Assembly (NCBI GenBank): GCA_963663605.2
Contig: CAXXVF010000002.1
Span: 2,108,001 to 2,172,000, forward strand
DNA from: Sporobacter sp963663605
GTDB taxonomy: Bacteria; Bacillota; Clostridia; Oscillospirales; Oscillospiraceae
DNA: 64,000 bases
Direction of reading: 5' to 3'
Position 1 is the stretch's first letter. The number at the start of each line of letters is the position of its first letter. This document shows, in pieces, positions 32,008 through 39,708 of this stretch. The notes beneath the pieces are model-generated. The model did not search any database and was not told where the DNA came from. It saw nothing but the letters and a program-made list of their open reading frames with translations. Position numbers and translations under genes: made by a program.

Positions 32008-33312
32008 TTATATCACCGGCGGACGCCCCTCCGCGTCAAAAACTTCATCGACGATGAAGAACAGCTCGTCCAGCACATCTTTATAATAAGTCATTGAATA
32101 GCCGCCGATTTCAATACGGGTCATCAGCGCATAATCATCATTGAGCTCGTTATGTACGCTGCTGTCCACCGTGCAGTAAATGTTGAAGCCGGCATCCAGG
32201 ATGTGCTGCAGCGCGGGCTGTTTCACGCGATAGCCAAACGGCGCGATGAACAGCCGCGTTTCGCCGAGACAGGGCGTAACCGTCGCTATCCATTTGTTGA
32301 TATCATACTCGATATTGGAAGCGGAGCAGCCGGGTCCGTAATAGTTTGTCCTGTTGTGCGTATAGCTGTGACTGGCAAAATTCCACCCGTCGGCCTTCAG
32401 CGCCTGCGCAACTTGTTTGATTTGAGCGACGCCTTCGGCCGTTTCATATGAATATCCGAAAGCGCCCTGATAGCCGGTCAGAGCGAGCGTCCCCTTGTGG
32501 CCGCGGTAGGCAAAGTCGGGATGCTCCGCAACGAACAGGTCCACTACGCCCATCACGTCTCCGTCGGGCATCTCAACGGTTTCGCCGTCCGGGTTTTTAA
32601 CCAGATAGACCAGCGCGCCGTCTTCTTTCACCGTCAGCGCCTGCGCATAGCCGTTGCCATAAGCATAGGCCACATCGTCTATGGATAAAATCAGTGGCTT
32701 TTTGCCGGGCGGAAGCAGGATCTCTTTTCGGGTCATTTTTCCGTCAGCCATTCCCCAGCATTCATTGAGGTCATACAAAACATAACCGCGTTCATAAAGC
32801 TGCGGCAGGATCTTCTCCAGTTCCGCTTTTTCTGAAAAACCGGCGTTATAGCCGCCCATCGGCGTGGTTTTGTCTTTAAAGATCATTTCCGGATACACAA
32901 TCAGGCTATGGAAAAATATATGCGGGATGTCGTCTTCATAATTGACCAGGGACGCCATTTCAGCTTCAATATCGGCAAGTTCTTCATCGACTATACCGCC
33001 GGCAAGTTCCGGAGACGCCAACTTTTCAAGCGCCGCTTCATAGTCATACTGTACGCGCAGGGCTTCCGCTTCCCGAACGGCTTCCGCCTGTTTTTCTTCC
33101 AGCTCGGCCTGCCGTTCGTCTTCCTCCGCCGGCTCAGTCTGGATCTCCTGTTCAGCTTCCGGAGATTTCTGCGCAGGTGATTCGGCGGCGGCTTCGGGCG
33201 CAGCGTATACCGGACCCTGCATGCCGCAGCTGCCCAAAAGCCCTGCGAGGATAAGCATACACAGGAGTAGCGGGAGCACTCTTTTATATGTACGTTTAAG
33301 CTTCAAACTCAT
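32008..33312 (-). CDS. Lipoprotein polysaccharide deacetylase (NodB domain)
   Basis: A 434-residue surface-anchored carbohydrate deacetylase, probably acting on wall or capsule sugars. The signal ends in a lipobox, LLGSC, about 30 residues from the start. A glutamate- and alanine-rich stretch follows (residues 40-110), probably a flexible or coiled-coil stalk. The NodB domain contains the Asp-Asp pair in ILSIDDVAY (about residue 208) and the HSYTH metal motif (about 315). I start at 33312, giving MSLKLKRTYKRV, since longer frames lack a signal; the ribosome binding site is weak (AAAAGAGAG). A terminator follows. It lies 46 bp after the cysS stop. Confidence 0.85.
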   Translation of the reverse strand: MSLKLKRTYKRVLPLLLCMLILAGLLGSCGMQGPVYAAPEAAAESPAQKSPEAEQEIQTEPAEEDERQAELEEKQAEAVREAEALRVQYDYEAALEKLASPELAGGIVDEELADIEAEMASLVNYEDDIPHIFFHSLIVYPEMIFKDKTTPMGGYNAGFSEKAELEKILPQLYERGYVLYDLNECWGMADGKMTRKEILLPPGKKPLILSIDDVAYAYGNGYAQALTVKEDGALVYLVKNPDGETVEMPDGDVMGVVDLFVAEHPDFAYRGHKGTLALTGYQGAFGYSYETAEGVAQIKQVAQALKADGWNFASHSYTHNRTNYYGPGCSASNIEYDINKWIATVTPCLGETRLFIAPFGYRVKQPALQHILDAGFNIYCTVDSSVHNELNDDYALMTRIEIGGYSMTYYKDVLDELFFIVDEVFDAEGRPPVI

Positions 33313-33358
33313 CTCTCTTTTCCCGTTATTAACTGCTCTGTTTTTTTGTAGTACCGGT

Positions 33359-34765
33359 TTATGCCTTTTTCCATTTGACGCCCTGCGGCGTGTCCTCCAA
33401 GATGATGCCCATACCCTTGAGCGTGTCACGGATGCGGTCAGCTTCCGCCCAGTTTTTTTCTTTCCGGGCCGCCTGACGCGCCTCGATCAGCGCTTCGACT
33501 TCTTCGTCCAGGCCTTTTTCATCCGCGTCGCCGTAAATCAGGCCAAGCACGTTGACAAGCTCGTCAAACGCCGCCAGCGCTGCTGATGCCAGCGCTTTGG
33601 ACGGTTTTTTCTCAGAAGCTGTCATGGCGTTGGCCTCGCGTGCCAGTTCAAATATTACGGAGACGGCATCGGCCGTATTGAAATCGTCATCCATTGCCCC
33701 GATAAACCGTTCGCGATAGACCGGAAGGCGCTTAATGAAATCCTCTTCGCTCTCTTTGAGTACATCTCCGTCGCCGTTTCCCGACAGGAACTGCAGGTTG
33801 GCGCGCGCCGTCTTCAGCCGCTCAAGCGCACCCTTGGCCTGCATTAGGATTTCGCCCGAATAATTGAGTGGGCTTCTGTAATGGCTCATCAGCATGAACA
33901 TGCGGATATTCTCGTACCCGTAAGCTTCGGCCGCCTCGCGGACCGTAAAGAAATTCCCGAGCGACTTGGACATCTTTTTATTGTCGATGCTGATAAAGCC
34001 GTTGTGCAGCCAGTACCGGACGAATTCGACACCGTTCGCCCCCTCGGACTGGGCAATCTCATTTTCATGATGCGGGAATATAAGGTCCTGCCCGCCGCAG
34101 TGGATGTCGATGGTCTTACCCAAGAACCTGCCCGACATGGCCGAGCACTCGATGTGCCAGCCGGGGCGTCCGCGTCCCCACGGGGATTCCCAGCTTGGCT
34201 CGCCCGGCTTCGCCGCTTTCCACAGCGCGAAATCCATCGGGCTTTCCTTTATGTCGCTGACATCGATGCGCGCACCCGCCCGAAGCTCCTCCAGAGGCTG
34301 GTGCGACAGCTTGCCGTATTCTTCAAACCGCTCCGTCCTGTAATAGACGTCGCCGCCGGTTTCATACGCCAGGCCCTTGTCGATAAGCTTTTTAATAATC
34401 GCTATGATCTCGTCAATATTTTCCGTGGCCTTCGGGTGGATCGTCGCCTCGCGTACGCCGAGGCCCTTTGCGTCCGTAAAATACTCGTCTATATATTTGG
34501 CAGCGATTGCCTCAGACGTCGTCTGCTCCGCTTTGGCCTGATTTATGATCTTGTCGTCGACGTCCGTGAAATTCTGGACAAATGTCACGTCATAACCGCG
34601 ATACTCGAGGTAACGCCTCAGCACGTCAAACATGATGAGTGGGCGCGCGTTGCCCACATGGATAAAATTATACACCGTCGGACCGCAGGCGTACATAGTA
34701 ACTTTTCTTGGCTCTATCGGCGTAAACGCCTCTTTTCTCAGCGTCATGGAATTAAATAATTTCAT
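33359..34765 (-). CDS. cysS: Cysteinyl-tRNA synthetase
   Basis: A 468-residue class I aminoacyl-tRNA synthetase that charges tRNA-Cys. HIGH is HVGN at residues 36-39 and KMSKS is at 264-268. Zinc ligands Cys27 (in YACGPT), Cys207 (in ECSAM), His232 and Glu236 (in PHHENE) are in place. The start at 34765 gives MKLFNSMTLR, the family N-terminus; longer frames add MKGMVIP. It lies 177 bp after cysE on the same strand, and a Cys T-box precedes cysE, so both genes probably respond to uncharged tRNA-Cys unless an internal promoter exists. Confidence 0.97.
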   Translation of the reverse strand: MKLFNSMTLRKEAFTPIEPRKVTMYACGPTVYNFIHVGNARPLIMFDVLRRYLEYRGYDVTFVQNFTDVDDKIINQAKAEQTTSEAIAAKYIDEYFTDAKGLGVREATIHPKATENIDEIIAIIKKLIDKGLAYETGGDVYYRTERFEEYGKLSHQPLEELRAGARIDVSDIKESPMDFALWKAAKPGEPSWESPWGRGRPGWHIECSAMSGRFLGKTIDIHCGGQDLIFPHHENEIAQSEGANGVEFVRYWLHNGFISIDNKKMSKSLGNFFTVREAAEAYGYENIRMFMLMSHYRSPLNYSGEILMQAKGALERLKTARANLQFLSGNGDGDVLKESEEDFIKRLPVYRERFIGAMDDDFNTADAVSVIFELAREANAMTASEKKPSKALASAALAAFDELVNVLGLIYGDADEKGLDEEVEALIEARQAARKEKNWAEADRIRDTLKGMGIILEDTPQGVKWKKA

Positions 34766-34942
34766 AGGTATGACCATTCCTTTCATTGAAAGCAGCTGTA
34801 AATCCCTGCTATTGACCGGCCGTAGAACTTAGCCCGCTTCTTCGGTTTTCGTGTCCCTTTTTAATAACGGCCGTTCAGTCCATTTAACCGTATAGTTTCA
34901 TCGAGTGACCGTTCATTCAGCGCTTTTGAACGGTTTTATATT

Positions 34943-35584
34943 TCATCCCCGCCGCCGGCCGATCTCCCGCTCCAAGACCTGAAGCTGCGCGTAAATCGCC
35001 GACAGCTCCACGGCCACGGGGTCCGTGATGCTGATCTGGTCCACCGCGTCCGCATAGTTGACCCGGTCGCCGGAAATGCCGACGATGCGGGCCGGCACGC
35101 CGACGGCCGTCGCGTCCGGCGGGACTTCCTTTAAAACGACGGCGCCTGCCGCGATGCGCGCGTTGTCGCCGACTTCAAACGGGCCGAGCACCTTGGCGCC
35201 GGTGCCGATCATAACGTTGCTGCCGATCGTCGGATGGCGCTTGCCCTTGTCCTTGCCGGTGCCGCCGAGCGTCACGCCCTGATAGATAAGCACGTCGTCG
35301 CCGATTTCCGCTGTCTCTCCGATGACGATGCCCATCCCGTGGTCAATGACGAAGCGCCTGCCGATCACAGCGCCCGGATGGATCTCGATACCTGTCCAAA
35401 ACCTTGACCACTGCGATACACAGCGCGCCAAGAACCTCAGCTTATGCCGATACAGCCAGTTGGCGAGCCGGTGGTTTATAAGCGCGTGGACGCCCGGGTA
35501 TAAAAGGAATATCTCAAGAGCGCTGCGCGCCGCAGGGTCGCGCGCCTGATAGGCCCGGATCGTTTCTCCAAGACGCCTGAACAC
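34943..35584 (-). CDS. cysE: Serine O-acetyltransferase
   Basis: A 213-residue enzyme that makes O-acetylserine, the precursor of cysteine. The left-handed beta helix is visible as hexapeptide repeats (GIEIHPGAVIGRRFVIDHG, then GNVMIGTGAKVLGPFEVGDN-type segments), with the catalytic Asp-His pair in IDHGMGIVIGE. The chain is shorter than the enterobacterial enzyme and typical of the Firmicutes form. Transcription is controlled by the T-box leader 150 bp upstream. Gene order cysE-cysS is common in Clostridia and couples amino acid synthesis with charging. Confidence 0.96.
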   Translation of the reverse strand: MFRRLGETIRAYQARDPAARSALEIFLLYPGVHALINHRLANWLYRHKLRFLARCVSQWSRFWTGIEIHPGAVIGRRFVIDHGMGIVIGETAEIGDDVLIYQGVTLGGTGKDKGKRHPTIGSNVMIGTGAKVLGPFEVGDNARIAAGAVVLKEVPPDATAVGVPARIVGISGDRVNYADAVDQISITDPVAVELSAIYAQLQVLEREIGRRRG

Positions 35585-35731
35585 CGTACATCTCTCCTTT
35601 CGTGAAATTTTAAATGTATTTTTCGCCGCAGGAAACGATGCCCATCTGTCACCGCCGTCCTGTTGGGGCGGATTCCATATCCGCCCGATTTTTTCATTCT
35701 GTCCGCGTCAATCATCCCGCTTTATATGCAC

Positions 35732-35763
35732 AAAAACCGCCTCCTGCCCTTGGCAAGAGGCGG
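35732..35763 (-). terminator. Intrinsic terminator of the T-box
   Basis: CCGCCTC and GAGGCGG form the main stem with an inner TGCC/GGCA, followed by TTTTT on the minus strand. It is the off-state of the cysE leader. Confidence 0.88.
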
Positions 35764-36035
35764 CACAAATAACCGCGGTTCCACTCTCGTTTTACGTCCG
35801 GAATCACGGTAATACATTGGTAGGGGGATATAAAATCCGCCCCTGCATATTCCGCTTTTTTCCGTACGCCTTAAAGGCTTTAACGCAGCCATACGGAAGC
35901 CATTACGGCCCCCCGCTCCCGGACGCACTTTCAGACCCTTTTATCCGGGGCCGCTTTCAGCCGATGGCCGCCCCTCTCTGATGACAAACCGTGTCTTACT
36001 CTTTCCGTTCACAGCGGATGATTACACTATCGTAA
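35732..36035 (-). promoter_or_regulatory. Cysteine T-box leader
   Basis: A T-box riboswitch that senses uncharged tRNA-Cys. The conserved AGAGTGGAACCGCGGTT (35771-35787) is the antiterminator motif. A TGC at 35935-35937, in AAAGTGCGTCC at the expected specifier position, gives cysteine. The terminator is the hairpin at 35732-35763 with CCGCCTC/GAGGCGG and a T-run. Binding of uncharged tRNA-Cys would favour expression of cysE and cysS. Confidence 0.93.
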
Positions 36036-36040
36036 GCATT

Positions 36041-36069
36041 ATATTACCATCCGGGTTCTTTCGTGTCAA
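36041..36069 (-). promoter_or_regulatory. Promoter of the T-box/cysE-cysS transcript
   Basis: On the minus strand TTGACA (36064-36069) and TAATAT (36041-36046) with a 17-bp spacer, just upstream of the T-box stem I. Confidence 0.88.
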
Positions 36070-36119
36070 GAGACGCCTTGTGCATATAAAAGGAAAACCC
36101 CCTAACCTGAAAAACCCGG

Positions 36120-36152
36120 TAAAACGAAAGAGCCTCCGAAAGGAGGCTCTTC
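36120..36152 (-). terminator. Terminator after the first S-layer gene
   Basis: AAGAGCCTCC and GGAGGCTCTT form a 10-bp stem around GAAA; on the minus strand TTTCGTTTTA follows. Confidence 0.9.
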
Positions 36153-36203
36153 GTCTTGCTTATCTAAATGCTATTGCGCTTTAGATGTGTTAAGTGTTAA
36201 AAA

Positions 36204-38687
36204 TTATACTGCGTCGAAGTAGTAGACTGACTGTACGACAGCTGTGCCGGGCTGATAAACGAGATAGACTGAGTCAGCGCCAGCAGACGTTGCGTTCGCA
36301 GCGATTATGTTTGCAGAAGCAACCTCATTTGCAACGATAGGCGTTGCGCCGTTCTGAACGAGGTAGTACTTCACATCGCCAGCGAGGGAACGCGCGCCGG
36401 TGGTCGGGATCGTAATGACGCCGCCAGCAATAGTAACAGAGTTATTACCAAGGGCTGTCCTTGTCGATGCCACCCCGGCTACGTCGCCAGCACCGGTATA
36501 AGCCGTTCTGACCGTAGCATAACCGTTTGCATCGTAGTCGGATACCCTGTAAAGGCCATCAGCGCCAAACAGTGCGTTGTTTGTAGTGCTGATCGTCTGG
36601 TTGACTGTGCCGTTGATTACGGCCTGGTAGGTGTAAAGCGTCACACCGCCGCCGAGATCTGCCTGAGAGAATCCAGCTTGGTTGTAAACGAAGACCCAGT
36701 CGCCGCCAGCCGAGGATGATGCAGCAACATCAACGTAAACCATGATGGTTCTATCCATAGCGGGTCCTGCTGCGACATCGTAGACAGCTACAACCTGAGC
36801 GGCAACAGCGGCAGTCGTAAGTGTAGCGGGAAGATTGTTGATGCCCTTAACTACGTCTATCGTGGTGCCGTCATCAAGCAGGAAGACCGTATTGGCGTCA
36901 CCCTTAAGGGTTGTTGCAACAGGGCCGGCAGCATGGAAGAAGTTAACAGTGCCTGAGTCAAATATAAATGCAGTGTTGTCAAACGCTACTGAGTTTGTGC
37001 CGACGACTGTTGGCGCTGCGTTTAATGCAACGGCCGCACCGGTTAAAACTTCGTTGGTTGCCGTAGTCAAAGTATACAGGTCGTTTGCGTCTTTAGTGTA
37101 GGTGTAGAAACCTGTTGCGGCAACCGTTGTACCAGCGCCATCAACATACGTAACAACCGACTTCGTACCGTCGGAGAAAATAACTTGCGCTAAGTCGTCA
37201 AAACCGACTGTTACCGGAGCTATAGGTACATACACCCATGCATCTGCCGGGTTGCCCGGAGTGGGCGCAATAGACCTGACAACATAACCGCCGTCGTCAA
37301 GATAGTAGGAGACACTCGGAATGTTATATTGGCCAATAAGCGTACCGATAGCCTCAGCGCCGGTAAGCTGTGAAGCCTCGTAAACAGCACCGTTGATTGT
37401 GGCGTTAACGCCGGTAGTAAAGCCCGACATTGTGCCTGCCATAGGCTCAAGGGCTTCAATCTGATAAACACCAGTGCCATCCTGATACCAAAGGACAACG
37501 TCGCCAGCCGAAAGGAGTTCATAGCCGGGAACATCTTCGGGATCCTGCGCTGCAGCACCAATGACGCCGGTGGTATCGCCTGTGATGGTGACCTTGCCCG
37601 TAGCCGCGTCAACCAGCGGATCCGAGATAAGGCGATCAACAGTTTTCTTAATGACAGTTACCTTGTCGATAACACCGTTGCCGTTGTTGTCAAAGAGGTT
37701 AACAATATCGCCCTTATCGATAGCACCACCAGTAAGAGCAGCAATGCTGGCAGCATTGTTAACGCCAGTTATGTCAACGCCGTTTTCATAAACGGTTGCG
37801 GGGTCAACAATACGAGCAACAAACTTGGCGTTGCCGGGCGTTGTCTTAGAAGCAAGGGTAGAGCCGTCAGTGTAAGTGTGGATTGGACTGTCGGCGACAT
37901 ACAGGGTGCTGATGTCGTTGCCGGTAAAGTTGTCGACCCAAACGTCATAGTCAACACCGTCAATGGTCCTGAGATTTTTCACGATGCCAAATACATTAGT
38001 AGCCATGTCTACACGGCCTGCCCAAATTGCAGCAGCTTCGGCATCGTATGCGCCCATCCTTGAGTCGTAAACAACATAAGGTGAGGTGAGCGCGTTGAGC
38101 GCGAAGAGCGCAATCTGCTCACGGGTAGCGACAGCTGTAAAGTCTATCGTATTGCCGACGAGGATTCCAATACTTGTAGCGTCAGCAATAACATTGACTT
38201 CCCAGTTGGGGCCGACGTACTCGCCGTTCTGGCCATAGCCGAGAGCCATAAGGAGCATTTTGGCAAACTGGCTGCCGGTGAGGGGATCTGTCGGGCCGAA
38301 TGTACCGTCACCGTAACCGTTAATAATGCCGTTGCTGACAGCGTATTCGATATACTTCGCGCTCCAGCGGTCTGCCGCGACGTCGTTGAAAGAGCTGGTG
38401 GAAGTCGTCAAAGCTCTTGCGGCGGCGGAACCGACCATCAGGTAAGCGATAACTTTCGCGCCCTGTTCACGGGTGAAAGAGCCCGTGGGGTCGAACAGTC
38501 CTGTGTCAAAGCCTTCAAATACGCCGATGTTCGTCAAAACTTCAACGGCTTCTGTTTGCTCAATGTCTTCAAAATCGTCGGGATAAAGATCTTCGAGCAT
38601 GTCAGTGTTTGCCGCTGCGGTAGCCATCACACCGAATGCCAAAGCAACAGCGAGAAGGACCGCTAAGAATTTCTTAAGATTCTTCAT
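36204..38687 (-). CDS. S-layer-type protein with three SLH domains (first copy)
   Basis: An 827-residue exported protein. After a signal peptide (cleavage near ATAAAN, about residue 26) come three SLH domains (about residues 30-95, 100-160 and 160-215; for example SRWSAKYIEYAVSNGIINGYG-like helices and DGTFGPTDPLTG), which anchor to pyruvylated wall polymers. The remaining 600 residues are beta-rich, low in cysteine and full of valine, alanine, threonine and aspartate, as in S-layer proteins. The C-terminal part (QAVINGTVNQTIS, then YRVSDYDANGY) resembles the paralogue at 39709. Its leader and promoter are unusually strong and long, so it is probably a major surface protein. Confidence 0.9.
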   Translation of the reverse strand: MKNLKKFLAVLLAVALAFGVMATAAANTDMLEDLYPDDFEDIEQTEAVEVLTNIGVFEGFDTGLFDPTGSFTREQGAKVIAYLMVGSAAARALTTSTSSFNDVAADRWSAKYIEYAVSNGIINGYGDGTFGPTDPLTGSQFAKMLLMALGYGQNGEYVGPNWEVNVIADATSIGILVGNTIDFTAVATREQIALFALNALTSPYVVYDSRMGAYDAEAAAIWAGRVDMATNVFGIVKNLRTIDGVDYDVWVDNFTGNDISTLYVADSPIHTYTDGSTLASKTTPGNAKFVARIVDPATVYENGVDITGVNNAASIAALTGGAIDKGDIVNLFDNNGNGVIDKVTVIKKTVDRLISDPLVDAATGKVTITGDTTGVIGAAAQDPEDVPGYELLSAGDVVLWYQDGTGVYQIEALEPMAGTMSGFTTGVNATINGAVYEASQLTGAEAIGTLIGQYNIPSVSYYLDDGGYVVRSIAPTPGNPADAWVYVPIAPVTVGFDDLAQVIFSDGTKSVVTYVDGAGTTVAATGFYTYTKDANDLYTLTTATNEVLTGAAVALNAAPTVVGTNSVAFDNTAFIFDSGTVNFFHAAGPVATTLKGDANTVFLLDDGTTIDVVKGINNLPATLTTAAVAAQVVAVYDVAAGPAMDRTIMVYVDVAASSSAGGDWVFVYNQAGFSQADLGGGVTLYTYQAVINGTVNQTISTTNNALFGADGLYRVSDYDANGYATVRTAYTGAGDVAGVASTRTALGNNSVTIAGGVITIPTTGARSLAGDVKYYLVQNGATPIVANEVASANIIAANATSAGADSVYLVYQPGTAVVQSVYYFDAV

Positions 38688-39109
38688 GTATTTACCTCCA
38701 TTAAATTTTCGCGTGTTATCACGCAGTTTTGCCTCGCCCCGGTCTTTCCGCCTGCACAGGCAGATCTTTCAAGCGCCCAAGCCGTATACCGGCGTGGTGA
38801 ATGTGACGCTAACAAAGCTTGCCCGGCAAATAGCGGATACGGAGTCCGGCATGTTTTATGTATGACACCCGCGCCGGGTCGGCTATCCCGTTCGCGAATG
38901 GCAATACCTTTGTTCCGGCAGGTCTTTTCGTATGCGGCGTTTATCGTCCCGCGCTCTTGAAGGAGGGGGGAAACGGCGCTTCGCCCCGCTTCCCGTCATA
39001 CATTTAAATCCTCCAAACACGGTCCGACGGGGCACACCACATGCCTGTCCAAACCCTGCCCTGTTTGCTGTATCCGGGAAAACCCGGACATATGTGCAAT
39101 ATTTGCACC
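38688..39109 (-). promoter_or_regulatory. Structured 5' leader of the first S-layer gene
   Basis: About 420 nt of 5' untranslated RNA. From its 5' end it has a GTGCAA/TTGCAC hairpin, a TCCGGG-TTTT-CCCGGA hairpin, then GTGGTGTGCC (39031-39040), a GGGAAGCGG/CCGTTTCCC hairpin, and the core CGGGATAGCCGACCCG at 38875-38890. The strand gtcatacat (38995-39003) is complementary over 9 bp to the segment at 38858-38866, a long-range helix. All but the first two hairpins are shared with the second S-layer leader. It is followed by TAATGGAGG and the start codon. Confidence 0.8.
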
Positions 39110-39115
39110 ATGATA

Positions 39116-39144
39116 ATTATAGTTATCTGACCAATCTATGTCAA
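39116..39144 (-). promoter_or_regulatory. Consensus promoter of the first S-layer gene
   Basis: TTGACA (39139-39144) and TATAAT (39116-39121) with a 17-bp spacer on the minus strand, matching the consensus fully. Confidence 0.93.
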
Positions 39145-39165
39145 TTGAAAACAGCCATTTTTTAT

Positions 39166-39183
39166 ATTACAGTTATGTTACAG
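39166..39183. promoter_or_regulatory. Direct-repeat operator upstream of the first S-layer promoter
   Basis: TTACAG occurs at 39167-39172 and 39178-39183, an 11-bp period. The first copy begins 22 bp upstream of the -35 box. The same arrangement is found before the second S-layer gene. Confidence 0.65.
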
Positions 39184-39629
39184 GGATCGACATAATGCCC
39201 CGCAATGCCTGTAAATACGCGCTTTTATCCCCCGCTTTTCGGCGATAAATGGCCGCCCGCCGCTTTTGTGCCACAGCCTTTTGCGCACATGCATGCTTCA
39301 AAGCAACCCTTCCGATTTAATCTATTCCCACCCCCCGCCCTAAAGGGTATAGGGGTAAACCCCTATGACCCCATTAAAGGTTTGGGGCATCGCTCCATGC
39401 CATGTCTTATATTATAATATATGCGCCTGCGTCTGAAAAATCGGGGCTTTATTATTGATCTGGGGGGAGGACGCAGACAGCGGCCTCTGTACCTCTGCGT
39501 TAAACATCCTTTGTCCTTTAAAATAGTTTTTATCAGGCGGGTTCATAAGGGCCGCAGGCCCTTATCTTCTATGGGGCGGCGGCGGGATAAGATTACTGTT
39601 TATGTGCACTGAAGAAAAGTATGATTCAG
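39184..39629. other. Non-coding stretch between the two S-layer units
   Basis: About 450 bp with no credible gene. It contains short inverted repeats: TAGGGGT/ACCCCTA near 39350 and ATAAGGGCC-GCA-GGCCCTTAT near 39545-39565. It separates the terminator of the second S-layer gene from the promoter of the first. Confidence 0.5.
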
Positions 39630-39661
39630 CAAAAGGAAAGCCCCCGCCGGTTGGCGGGGGC
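39630..39661 (-). terminator. Terminator after the second S-layer gene
   Basis: GCCCCCGCC (39640-39648) pairs with GGCGGGGGC (39653-39661) around GGTT, followed on the minus strand by TTTCCTTTT. Confidence 0.9.
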
Positions 39662-39708
39662 ATCCTTTTTACTGTTGGTTAGTTTATGCCAGGTCAGGTT
39701 TTGTGCTA

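Noticed and set aside
33881..34759. Plus-strand open frame of 292 codons
   Set aside because: Antisense shadow of cysS, whose catalytic motifs are all intact.
35981..36184. Plus-strand frame across the T-box promoter
   Set aside because: It overlaps the well-supported T-box promoter and the S-layer terminator and has no coding features.
38688..39109. Known riboswitch (c-di-GMP, cobalamin, guanidine, T-box)
   Set aside because: None of the conserved core strings of these classes were found in either S-layer leader; kept as an unassigned structured leader instead.
39421..39612. Small plus-strand gene between the S-layer units
   Set aside because: It is a 63-codon frame with no ribosome binding site, basic low-complexity composition and no recognisable fold.
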